Shown here: piece after piece, positions 8,620 to 16,682 of the stretch
How the letters are laid out: each line of letters begins with the position of its first letter
Numbering within the stretch: position 1 is the first letter of the stretch
NCBI RefSeq assembly: GCF_000418325.1
Contig: NC_021658.1
Location: 2,108,001 to 2,172,000, forward strand
DNA length: 64,000 bases
Source: Sorangium cellulosum So0157-2
Lineage (GTDB): Bacteria; Myxococcota_A; Polyangia; Polyangiales; Polyangiaceae
Direction: 5' to 3'
Notes under the pieces: model-generated
What the model was told of the DNA's origin: nothing
Databases searched by the model: none
The model's input: only the letters and a program-made list of their open reading frames with translations
Position numbers and translations under genes: made by a program

Positions 8620-9285
8620 TCACTCCCCGGGGCGGGAGCGGTCGCCCGGCGCGCGCGGCGCCGCCTCTCCGGCGGCCAGCGCGGCGGGCTGCCCGGGGCC
8701 GCCGGCGAGCGCCTGGCGCGCGCGGAACTCCTCCCAGGACAGCGGCATCGGCGGATCCTCGGAGTTGAGCCGCACCCGCTCGCCGACGATGTCGACGTCG
8801 TCGTTGGCCCGGATCTCCACGCCCCCGGGCGACGCCTCGACCTTCACCTCGCGCGCCGTGGTGCGCGCGCTCCGGCCCACCTCGCGCACCGCGCTGCCGC
8901 GCACCCGCTCGTGCAGGCTCCCGCCCACCTCGATGGCGGCGTCCTGCGCCGCCTGGATCTGCAGCGTGTCGCACGACAGCGAGAGCGTCTTCACGGCGGC
9001 GATCTCCAGCGACGCGCCCGCGAGCGACAGCACCGGCCCGTCGTCGGTCATCCGGATGGAGACCAGGATCTGCCCGGCCGCGGCGCGGATCTGGATCCGC
9101 TCGCCGGCGCCCTCCTCGGCGATCTCGATGGAGCGCCCCGAGGCGAGGGGCACCACCCGAGCGGTCGGCGCGAGCTCCGCGCCGGGCGCGGGCGCCAGGG
9201 CGCCGGCCTGCGGCGGAGGACCCTGCGGCGCAGGATCCTGCGGCGAGGGAGGCTGCGGGGGGAGAGGGGCGGGCGCGTCCGTCAC
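8620..9285 (-). CDS. VgrG-tail-like beta-repeat protein of the T6SS island
   Basis: 221 residues from a GTG start at 9285 (VTDAPAPLPP); the frame is open further but the next genes diverge here. After a Pro-rich N-terminal ~50 residues there is a run of short beta strands: IQIRAAAGQILVSI, LSLSCDTLQIQAA, REVKVEASPGGVEIRA, DVDIVGERVRLN. The pattern resembles the DUF2345-like needle of VgrG, so it may be a spike-associated or cap protein. It sits between two DUF2169 genes and converges on the first. Function is inferred from context only. Confidence 0.65.
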   Translation of the reverse strand: MTDAPAPLPPQPPSPQDPAPQGPPPQAGALAPAPGAELAPTARVVPLASGRSIEIAEEGAGERIQIRAAAGQILVSIRMTDDGPVLSLAGASLEIAAVKTLSLSCDTLQIQAAQDAAIEVGGSLHERVRGSAVREVGRSARTTAREVKVEASPGGVEIRANDDVDIVGERVRLNSEDPPMPLSWEEFRARQALAGGPGQPAALAAGEAAPRAPGDRSRPGE

Positions 9286-9407
9286 GGCCGCATCGTAGCG
9301 CAGGGTCGGGCGCGGCGCGCGGTGAGCCGCGGGCGCGCGCCGGTCCTCGCCCTTGCGTGCGCGCGTGGGCGGAGATACCCGTCGGACGCGACCCTGCAAG
9401 GAGCCCG

Positions 9408-10571
9408 ATGAGCGCAGAGGCCTCCCCGCGTGTGACCCAGACCGTGCGGTGCGCGAAGAGCCACGACGGCAAGGTGTGGATGGTCTGCGTGGCCAAGCGC
9501 ACCTACTCCTTCGCGGGCGGCCGGGTGACGCTCGCGGACGAGCAGGCGCCGGTCGTCATCGACCCCGACATCGAGACCGACCAGCACGACCGCTACCGCA
9601 CGCTGCGCGACGACATGGACCTGTTCCCGCCGAAGCCGGCCACCGACGTGGTGGTGACCGGCCGGGCGCACGCGCCGGGCAAGGTGCGCGAGCTCATGGT
9701 CGGCGTGGCCGCGGGGCGGAGCGCGCGCGTGCTGCGGGTGCTCGGCGAGCGCCGGGTGGAGGTCACGCTCGAGGGGCAGGTGCGCTTCCCGGATCCGGCG
9801 CCGTTCGAGAGCGTGCCGCTGTCGTGGGACCTGGCCTACGGCGGCTACGACGCGTACGCCCACGACGAGCTCGACCCGCCCGAGCGCCGCAAGGGGCGGC
9901 GGGTCGAGCCCTCGCCGCGCGAGGAGGGCGTCTTCGCCTACCCGCGGAACAAGGTCGGGCGGGGGTATTTCCTCGACGTGGACCGGGACCGGGCGGACGG
10001 CGAGCTCCTGCCGCAGATCGAGGATCCGGGGGATCCGCTCGCGGCGTCGCGCTTCTTCGTGCAGGCGCCGCGCGCGTGGCTCGACGCGCCGGCCTCGGGC
10101 GGGCTCGGCTGGGTGGCGCACACCTGGTACCCGCGGATCATGCGGGGGCTCGGCGCCTTCCTGGAGCACGATCCGCCGGCGAAGCCGATCCGGGAGATGG
10201 CGTTCGCGGACGGGGCGGACCTCGGGGGGCCGTTCCGGAAGAACGAGGTGCTGCCGCGGTTCGTGCAGGGCGCGGCGCCGGGGCTGGCGACCGAGCGGCT
10301 GCGGGGCGACGAGCTCGTGATCCTGAAGTACCTGGTGCAGGGGCAGCCGGAGGTGCAGTTCGCGCTCCCCGGTGAGGCGCCGGGCCTGTCGGTGCGGCCG
10401 CCGGGAGCGCCGAAGATCTTCACGCCGGAGGCGGTGCTGCAGACTGTTCGCATCGACGGGGAGCGGCGGACGGTGTCGCTGACGTGGTGCGGGGCGGTCC
10501 GGCTCCTCGCGCCGATCGCGGAGGAGCAGCTCGCGGAGACGAAGCTCGGGGTGACGTGGGGGCGGTGGTGA
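9408..10571 (+). CDS. DUF2169-domain T6SS adaptor-type protein
   Basis: 387 residues. Typical DUF2169 features: VCVAKRTYSF near the start, PLSWDLAYGGYDAY in the middle and SLTWCGAVRL near the end. The ATG at 9408 has AAGGAG 4-9 bases upstream, which decides it over an ATG at 9357. Proteins of this family serve as adaptors between effectors and the VgrG spike. Its stop codon abuts the stop of the convergent gene at 10572 without any gap. Confidence 0.88.
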   Translation: MSAEASPRVTQTVRCAKSHDGKVWMVCVAKRTYSFAGGRVTLADEQAPVVIDPDIETDQHDRYRTLRDDMDLFPPKPATDVVVTGRAHAPGKVRELMVGVAAGRSARVLRVLGERRVEVTLEGQVRFPDPAPFESVPLSWDLAYGGYDAYAHDELDPPERRKGRRVEPSPREEGVFAYPRNKVGRGYFLDVDRDRADGELLPQIEDPGDPLAASRFFVQAPRAWLDAPASGGLGWVAHTWYPRIMRGLGAFLEHDPPAKPIREMAFADGADLGGPFRKNEVLPRFVQGAAPGLATERLRGDELVILKYLVQGQPEVQFALPGEAPGLSVRPPGAPKIFTPEAVLQTVRIDGERRTVSLTWCGAVRLLAPIAEEQLAETKLGVTWGRW

Positions 10572-11024
10572 TCACAGGGCCAGCGGGTAGGCAATCCCAT
10601 CGAGCCGCACGAGCGCCGGGTTGACTTGCAACGTCGACACGCTGTCGATGGAGTAGGCGGGTGCGATCAGCTCCTCGAGCCGGTGGGGGAGCAGGGTGTC
10701 GAGCACTTCCTGGATCAAGTACGTCGACAGCACGCGCGCCAGGAGCCCTTCGTCGAGGCGCAACAGATCCTCCAGGGCGGGCCAGTTGAGCGCCTGGAGA
10801 GCGCGGACCTCCTCCGACTCGGCGTCGTGGGGGAGGTCCGTGACGAGCTCCTCCCGGAGCTGATCGAACTGGCCCCGGATCGCTGTGAGGAACCCGCCGG
10901 TCTCGGCCTCGATCCGGCAAGCATGCGCTGGGAGGCCGGGGCAGCCCTGGCCGAAGTTCATCGAGCGGCGGGTGAGCGACCTCGAGTCCGCCGGGGTTCC
11001 GTTCACGAAACACCGGAGCTTCAT
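10572..11024 (-). CDS. Hypothetical protein downstream of the Rhs toxin/immunity pair
   Basis: 150 residues, ATG at 11024 with GGAGAAG upstream. No signal peptide or membrane segment. Helical C-terminal half (LLARVLSTYLIQEVLDTLLP). It has no family I recognise. Position 112 bases after the candidate immunity gene, on the same strand, suggests an extra immunity or accessory gene of the Rhs locus, but this is inference. Confidence 0.55.
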   Translation of the reverse strand: MKLRCFVNGTPADSRSLTRRSMNFGQGCPGLPAHACRIEAETGGFLTAIRGQFDQLREELVTDLPHDAESEEVRALQALNWPALEDLLRLDEGLLARVLSTYLIQEVLDTLLPHRLEELIAPAYSIDSVSTLQVNPALVRLDGIAYPLAL

Positions 11025-11136
11025 GGATCTTCTCCAGATTGGCGCGTGTGCCTGCCGTTCACAATGCGGCCGTCGGGATGGTAAGCGACGCACCCGGAGA
11101 GCGTCGGACCGCGCGCGGCGATCGACCGACCCCCGC

Positions 11137-11481
11137 TCAGTTTCCGATCACGAACAGGTTTCGGCTGGCGTTCGCTGCCACCTCGGCCACAACGCCGACG
11201 ATGGCCTCGCCGCATTTGACGGCATCCGGCTCGCTCATCGACGCGAGCGCCTGCCGGCAGGAATCGAGCGCCAGCTTGCACCGCTCGTGGCTCAACGTCG
11301 TGTCCCCGTAGAGATCGATGGGGCCGAGCCCCTGTCCGCCGACGCTGTCGAGCGCCTTCAGGAACGCGACGAGCCGGGCCTCTGGCACGACCACGGTGCG
11401 CACCAGCTTCCCCTTGCGGTCCCGCACCTCGAGGCTCAAAGGCGGCCCAGAACCCAACCTCGAGAGATTCTCCATCATCAT
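11137..11481 (-). CDS. Candidate immunity protein for the Rhs toxin
   Basis: 114 residues beginning MMMENLSRLG. Its ATG (11481-11479) overlaps the Rhs stop codon (11480-11478) as ATGA, so it is translationally coupled to the toxin. Small size, no export signal and position right after a variable Rhs toxin tip are the classic features of a cognate immunity gene. The sequence (RTVVVPEARLVAFLKALD ... FVIGN) belongs to no family I recognise. The start could also be 11478 or 11475 because three ATGs are in tandem. Confidence 0.7.
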   Translation of the reverse strand: MMMENLSRLGSGPPLSLEVRDRKGKLVRTVVVPEARLVAFLKALDSVGGQGLGPIDLYGDTTLSHERCKLALDSCRQALASMSEPDAVKCGEAIVGVVAEVAANASRNLFVIGN

Positions 11482-14400
11482 TTCCAGTCCCTCTGCGGGA
11501 AAGCCGTGACGATCTCTCCGTTCGGCTCCACCACAACTCTGACCTTGCTCACGGGAAGGTCGTGCTTGCCCGTCGCCGGATTGAACTCGTAGCCGGTCGT
11601 TCGGCCGAAATCCTTCTCGTAGACGATGCGCCCCCCGTCTTGCGGGGTCACCCGATCCGGATTTCGTAGCGTCTTGTTTGCCGGTTTTTCGTACTTGCCG
11701 CCCTTCCACTTCGTCTTGTTCGGGAAGTTGGTCTTCGAGACGTGTCGAGCCTGTATATGATGATGGCTCTTGTTTGTGAAGAAAGGGGGCCTGCTGGGGC
11801 ACGCCAGGCCCAGAGGGTCTACGTCGTTTGCTGGGTTGCCGTCGAAGGCATAGAGGTCCTCGCCGCCATCGATGCCCAGGGGATCCGGGGTGCACCACCG
11901 GCCAACCTCAGCGTCGAAGTAACGGAACCGCGTATAGCAGAGGCCGGTCTCCTCGTCGGCGTACTGACCCAGGAGGCGAAACGGTGAGCTGACGTGTCGC
12001 GAGGCCTCAGCGGCGCGCGACGGGTCGCGGTACACCGCCTCTAGCGCGCCCCATGCGGTGTGCCGCGCGGACCACGCGATGCGCCCCCTCGAATCGACGA
12101 GCTCTCTGGGCGTCCCGAGATGGTCGTTGACGTAGCTGAACACCTCCTGCCCTTCGGATTGCAGCAGCGGCTCCAGCGTCTCCGGTTCGTGAACGAAGCA
12201 GCGAGCCCCACGGACATCGTCAATGTCGGCCGCGAGGGCGTCGCCGTCCCACAGGAACTCGGTAATCCTGGGCTCGGCGAGCCCCTCGGCGGTCGCCCCC
12301 ACCACCTCCTTGCGCATGCGCCGCCCGAACGCGTCGTACGTGAACAGCAGCTTCGTGCCCGACGTGAGCTTGACCTCTCGGAGCCGATCACGGCAGTCCC
12401 ATGTGTACTCGGTGACCGCGTCCGGCTCGCCATTCGCTCCGCGGGACGAGCGCCGCACGCGCCGGCCGCGACGGTCATAGGCGTACGCCGCCTTCTCTGT
12501 GCGCACGAGCCGGTCTCCCGGGGCGATCTCCCATGCGTCGCCCGTCTCCTCCGGGGCCGGCGCCCCGGCGTGCGCGCGCATCCCGGAGAGCGCGCACGCG
12601 ATGTCGTAGTCGAACACGTCGATCGTGGAGCCCCGCTGCGCCTCGATCAATTGGCTGATGCTGTCGTACTGGTATCGAGTCGTGCCCCAGAGCCGATCGT
12701 CGATGGTCCTGGTCCTGCCGAGCGCGTCGTACTGCCAGACACGCTGCACCGCCACGTGGGGTCCCGCGCTCGGTGATGGCGTCGTGACCTGCTGCCCGAT
12801 GAGCCGGTCCATTGCGTCGTACTCGCAGTGGATGGAGAAGCGGCCCTCTCGGTCACCGCGGCGCCGCTCGCGCCCGAGGACGTCACGGTCGATGGCTATC
12901 GTGCGACCGGCGTGCTCCACCCCCACCAGGTTATCGAGCGCGTCCCAGGCGTAGCGCGTGGTGGTCCCGTCCGGCATCACCCGCCTCGTACGGCGCCCCT
13001 GGGCATCGTGGTCGTATTCGATCCTGCGCCCATCCTGAGCCTCGGCCACGACGCGCCCCTCGCGATCTCGCTCGAAGCTCGTCCGCACCTCCCGCCCGTC
13101 CTGGTGCAGGGCAGCGCCGAGCATCCGGCCCATCCGGTCGCGCCTGTACATGATAGGCCCGTCGGTCGAGTCCTCGCGGACGACGTTGCCGAGGACGTCG
13201 CGCGTGAACGCGCGAAAGCTGCCATCAGGGTAGTCGACGCGCGCGAGATGCCCCGCGGGGGAGTACTGGTATTCGAGCACCCGGCCGTCGAAGGTCTTCT
13301 CGGTCGCGATGTTGCCGGCCGCGTCGTAGGTGTACTCGTAGGCCTCACCGCGAGGATTCGTGATGGAGCGCAGCTTCTCGCCGGGAGTGTAGTGGAACTC
13401 CCACCCGGATCCATCGGGGTTTCTCAGGCGCGTGGGCACGCCCGTGCCGCCATAGGCCATCTCGGTGACCTCCCCGAGCGCGTTGATCGTCCGCACCGGG
13501 TTACCGAGGGGGTCGTACTCGGCTCGAGACGTCGTTCCATCCGGGCGCTGCGCCATGACGGTCCTGCCCAGCAGGTCATAGAAGACATGCGTGCCCCGTC
13601 CCAGCGCGTCGATGCGCGCGACCGGGCGTCCGAGGGGATCGTAACGATATCTGGTCCGGGCTCCGCGGGCATCGGACTCCTCGACCAGGTTGTGCCGCGC
13701 ATCCATCTCGAACGTCGAGAGCGTGAGCCCATCGCTCCGAACGGCCCGCAGGCGGCCCAGATCGTCGTACTCGAGGGCGTACCGTTGACCTGAGCCCTCG
13801 GTCACTGCAACGAGCGCTCCGAGCGCGTCATGGGTGTAATGTGTCGACGACCCGTCCGCCTTCACGCGGAGCAGCGGCAGGTCGTCCTCGTAGGTCCACT
13901 CCGTGGTGTTGCCCGCCGGATCGACCTGGCGGATCTTGTTGCCCTGCTCGTCGTACTCGTAGCGCGTGCGCGCGACCCCGCCGGCTGCCTCGGAGACGAG
14001 GTACTGGTCTCGATCGTATTCGCGCGCTGCCAGGACGGTTCCGTCAGGCGTCTCCTCTCGCACGACCAGCCCGTCCTCGTTCCAGTGCAGCACCCTGGGC
14101 TCGTCGTTCCCGATCAGCCAGGTGATACGCTGCTCCAGGTCCACCTTGATCTCGCCCCTGTGCAGGCCGCCGTCACCCCAGCTTCGGCGGCACCAACCCG
14201 TGTCGGGATCGTATTCGTAATAGAAGTTGACGCCGTTCTTCAGCGTCTTCTTGATTAGCCGGTGCTCCTCGTCGTACTCGTAGCGCTGGTCGTGGCCGAG
14301 CGCGTCGGCGGCGCGCGCGAGCTCGCCCATCTTCGTATACGAATAGTCTACCCATTGCTCGAGTCGGCCGTCGACCCAGACCTCGAGTCGAGCGATGCGG

Positions 14401-15602
14401 CCGCCGTGGGTCGACTTGACGCGCATCTCACGGCCGGCGGTGTCGACGACCCGGTGCAGCCGGCTGCCCGTGTACTCCAGCGTGATGGAGTTGCCCCAGG
14501 CGTCCTGAATCGCGCGGAGAACGGCGCGCTCTCCGGGGGCGTCAGGGGCGAAGAGGCGCGTGAGGCGCGTCTCGTGGCTGTAGACGCTGTAACGCCCGTC
14601 GTTCAGCGCCCTCAAGGTGAGCCGATCCGGCCGCTGAAAGGTGTGCTCTCCAGGGCGGAGCGCCGGAAAGTAGATATCCCGTCCCTCCTCGTCTCTCAGG
14701 GTGGTTCCCCCCTCATCCTGCTCGATCCACTGCTCGAGGCGGTGGGTCCAGCCCCCGCGGCCCATGGAAGTTCGCTCGAGCGCGCTGGCGGATGAGTAAT
14801 GTCTCTCCCAGACGAGCGGAATCACTCCGGGGAGCGACAGATCCACCTCGGAGTCGAGCACGCGACCCGAGGTGAGATCGACGGGCTCGAGCCCCATCCG
14901 GCACTTCGCGTTCTTCAGCGCCGACGCCGCCTTGCCCTTGAGCGCGCGCGCCCCCTTCCCGAGGGCCTTCCCCGCCTTCCCCATCTGCTTGGTCGCCGCC
15001 CGCAGCCCCTTGCCAACGAGGTCCTTCCCCTTCTTGAACAGCGGCTTCAGCACCTTGCCGCCGAATTTCAGCAGCAGCCCGCCCGCGATCTTGGCCGCCC
15101 CCTCGAACAGCAGGTCGAGCACCAGATCGATCGCCAGCGTCACCGCCCCCATCGCGAAGTCCCCGAAGGTCGGCGTCGTCTGCACCGTCCCCGGGTTGAG
15201 CACCAGCGAGGTCGGCCACCGGCCGATGTCCCAGCAGTCCGCGTTGAGCGACACCGGCCCGCCGATCACGCAGCAGGTCGCCTTCTCCCCGCAGATCTCC
15301 ACCGCGCCGCGCGGCAGCCAGCACTTGTGCGAGCCGAACAGGATGTGGAGCGGCGTCAGCGCGTCCAGCGGATCCGGGATGATCCCGAGGTGCGGCCAGA
15401 GGAACTTGGGCTCGTGCTGGTGCGCCACCGAGGGCACGCCGTTGAACAGCACCGTCGGCTTCTGCTTGTCCCCCAGCGTGAAGGGGTGCAGGAGCACGAG
15501 CTTCAAGAACTTCATCGGCGCCGGCGGGAAGATGTGAAACCCCTGGTGCATCTCCAGGCCCACGATCAGCCAGCCGTTGATGTCGTGGAAGTTGTGCGCC
15601 AC
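11478..15602 (-). CDS. Rhs-repeat polymorphic toxin with PAAR-like N terminus
   Basis: 1,374 residues. The first ~150 residues (Cys/His-containing, GSHKCWLPRGAVEIC, CCVIGG) look PAAR-like and could cap the VgrG spike; a hydrophobic segment (~150-180) and Lys/Ala-rich stretch follow. From ~residue 240 there is the DUF6531-type Rhs entry (DLTSGRVLDSEVDLSLPG) and then dozens of YD repeats (e.g. YDPLGRPVARIDALGRGTHVFYD split over motifs). The shell ends with the Rhs core signature NDHLGTPREL, YFDAEVGRW and DPLGLA. The last ~107 residues are the toxin tip: conserved-looking SHHHIQARH and a C-terminal GEIVTAFPQ strand typical of BECR-fold RNases (EndoU/CdiA-CT-like). The tip DNA is visibly more AT-rich than the rest, as expected for an exchanged module. 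Translationally coupled immunity gene follows. Confidence 0.9.
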   Translation of the reverse strand: MAHNFHDINGWLIVGLEMHQGFHIFPPAPMKFLKLVLLHPFTLGDKQKPTVLFNGVPSVAHQHEPKFLWPHLGIIPDPLDALTPLHILFGSHKCWLPRGAVEICGEKATCCVIGGPVSLNADCWDIGRWPTSLVLNPGTVQTTPTFGDFAMGAVTLAIDLVLDLLFEGAAKIAGGLLLKFGGKVLKPLFKKGKDLVGKGLRAATKQMGKAGKALGKGARALKGKAASALKNAKCRMGLEPVDLTSGRVLDSEVDLSLPGVIPLVWERHYSSASALERTSMGRGGWTHRLEQWIEQDEGGTTLRDEEGRDIYFPALRPGEHTFQRPDRLTLRALNDGRYSVYSHETRLTRLFAPDAPGERAVLRAIQDAWGNSITLEYTGSRLHRVVDTAGREMRVKSTHGGRIARLEVWVDGRLEQWVDYSYTKMGELARAADALGHDQRYEYDEEHRLIKKTLKNGVNFYYEYDPDTGWCRRSWGDGGLHRGEIKVDLEQRITWLIGNDEPRVLHWNEDGLVVREETPDGTVLAAREYDRDQYLVSEAAGGVARTRYEYDEQGNKIRQVDPAGNTTEWTYEDDLPLLRVKADGSSTHYTHDALGALVAVTEGSGQRYALEYDDLGRLRAVRSDGLTLSTFEMDARHNLVEESDARGARTRYRYDPLGRPVARIDALGRGTHVFYDLLGRTVMAQRPDGTTSRAEYDPLGNPVRTINALGEVTEMAYGGTGVPTRLRNPDGSGWEFHYTPGEKLRSITNPRGEAYEYTYDAAGNIATEKTFDGRVLEYQYSPAGHLARVDYPDGSFRAFTRDVLGNVVREDSTDGPIMYRRDRMGRMLGAALHQDGREVRTSFERDREGRVVAEAQDGRRIEYDHDAQGRRTRRVMPDGTTTRYAWDALDNLVGVEHAGRTIAIDRDVLGRERRRGDREGRFSIHCEYDAMDRLIGQQVTTPSPSAGPHVAVQRVWQYDALGRTRTIDDRLWGTTRYQYDSISQLIEAQRGSTIDVFDYDIACALSGMRAHAGAPAPEETGDAWEIAPGDRLVRTEKAAYAYDRRGRRVRRSSRGANGEPDAVTEYTWDCRDRLREVKLTSGTKLLFTYDAFGRRMRKEVVGATAEGLAEPRITEFLWDGDALAADIDDVRGARCFVHEPETLEPLLQSEGQEVFSYVNDHLGTPRELVDSRGRIAWSARHTAWGALEAVYRDPSRAAEASRHVSSPFRLLGQYADEETGLCYTRFRYFDAEVGRWCTPDPLGIDGGEDLYAFDGNPANDVDPLGLACPSRPPFFTNKSHHHIQARHVSKTNFPNKTKWKGGKYEKPANKTLRNPDRVTPQDGGRIVYEKDFGRTTGYEFNPATGKHDLPVSKVRVVVEPNGEIVTAFPQRDWK

Positions 15603-15620
15603 GTCCGCCCCTCTCCTGCC

Positions 15621-16631
15621 TCACCCGCGCGGGAAGGCCTCGGTCGCCTCGAGCCGCGCGCGCCGGTGCTCCAGCTGCACGAGGCCGTAGCTCACGGTGG
15701 CGCGCCAGAGCAGCCGCACCTCGGCGGCCTCGGCGTCGATGTCGACCGCGTCGAGCGCCGGCACGAGCCGCTCGGACGCGCCGCCCACGGCCACCGTCAC
15801 CGCGACGGGCGGCGCCGGCGCCTCGAACACAAGCGCCTCCCCGCCGGGCCGCATCCCGCCGAGCGCGATCCGCGTCCCGGGCGCGATCGCGTCGAACGTC
15901 GTCCGCGGCGCCGCTCGGCTCGCCAGCTTGCTCGCGCCGCTCTGGTCGAACTGCTGGTCGTGCCACACGTGCGCCGCGCGCAGGCCGCCCCAGAGCGGGT
16001 AGGGGGCGAAGCAGACCGGCTCGGGGCGGTCGTTCCAGCGCCGGATGAGCTGCTCCGGGTGCTCCAGCAGCGGCAGCGGCTGGTCCTGCGCGCGCGCCGC
16101 GTCGGTGATGAACCCCTTGCCCTCGAAGTTGTGCGGATACCCGCTCTCGTGCTCCGGGACGAACGCCTCGCCGCCGCCGTCGTCGTCGCCGAGCGTCACC
16201 ACCCGCGCCGGCTCCTGCACGACGCCGCCGTAGGCGTTCCGCCAGCTCATCTCGACCCGCTCGAACGCGAGCGGCGCGCTCGGCGCGAGCCCTCCGCCGA
16301 TCGAGCGCTGCCACACGCGCTGCCCGTACGCCACGATCGCCGCGTCGCGATCGCCCACCCGCAGCACCGCCGTGGCCTCGCGCGCGCGCCCCTCCTTCGG
16401 GTAGACGAACCCCGTCGCGCACACCGACGCGACGCTCTTCTGGAGCATCCCGTCGTGCGGGTACGGAAGCGCCGGGTCGAGCAGGAGCGGCCGCTGGGCG
16501 GCCGCGAGGGCGAGCCGGCCGCCGGCGATCCGGTACGTGATCGCGGCCAGGAAGATCGCCGTCACCCGGTCGTCCTGCTCCGCGTTCGGGAGCATCGCCG
16601 CGGGCAGCGGCGTGTCGTTCGAGAAGCGCAT
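15621..16631 (-). CDS. DUF2169-domain T6SS adaptor-type protein
   Basis: 336 residues from ATG 16631 (MRFSNDTPLP). DUF2169 hallmarks: IFLAAITYRI near the start, MSWRNAYGGVV, NFEGKGFI, and VRLLWRATVSYG near the end. It lies between vgrG (upstream, 44-bp gap) and the Rhs gene (downstream, 18-bp gap) on the same strand, so it is the likely adaptor for this Rhs effector. Confidence 0.88.
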   Translation of the reverse strand: MRFSNDTPLPAAMLPNAEQDDRVTAIFLAAITYRIAGGRLALAAAQRPLLLDPALPYPHDGMLQKSVASVCATGFVYPKEGRAREATAVLRVGDRDAAIVAYGQRVWQRSIGGGLAPSAPLAFERVEMSWRNAYGGVVQEPARVVTLGDDDGGGEAFVPEHESGYPHNFEGKGFITDAARAQDQPLPLLEHPEQLIRRWNDRPEPVCFAPYPLWGGLRAAHVWHDQQFDQSGASKLASRAAPRTTFDAIAPGTRIALGGMRPGGEALVFEAPAPPVAVTVAVGGASERLVPALDAVDIDAEAAEVRLLWRATVSYGLVQLEHRRARLEATEAFPRG

Positions 16632-16637
16632 CGCGGC

Positions 16638-16682
16638 CGTCGGTCTCGTCAGTCTCGTCGGTTCCGTCAGTTCCGTCAGTTC
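16638..16682. repeat. Five decayed copies of a 9-bp tandem repeat
   Basis: Units of 9 bp (CGTCGGTCT, CGTCAGTCT, CGTCGGTTC, CGTCAGTTC twice) fill the vgrG-DUF2169 junction; the vgrG stop codon lies inside the last unit. Confidence 0.7.
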
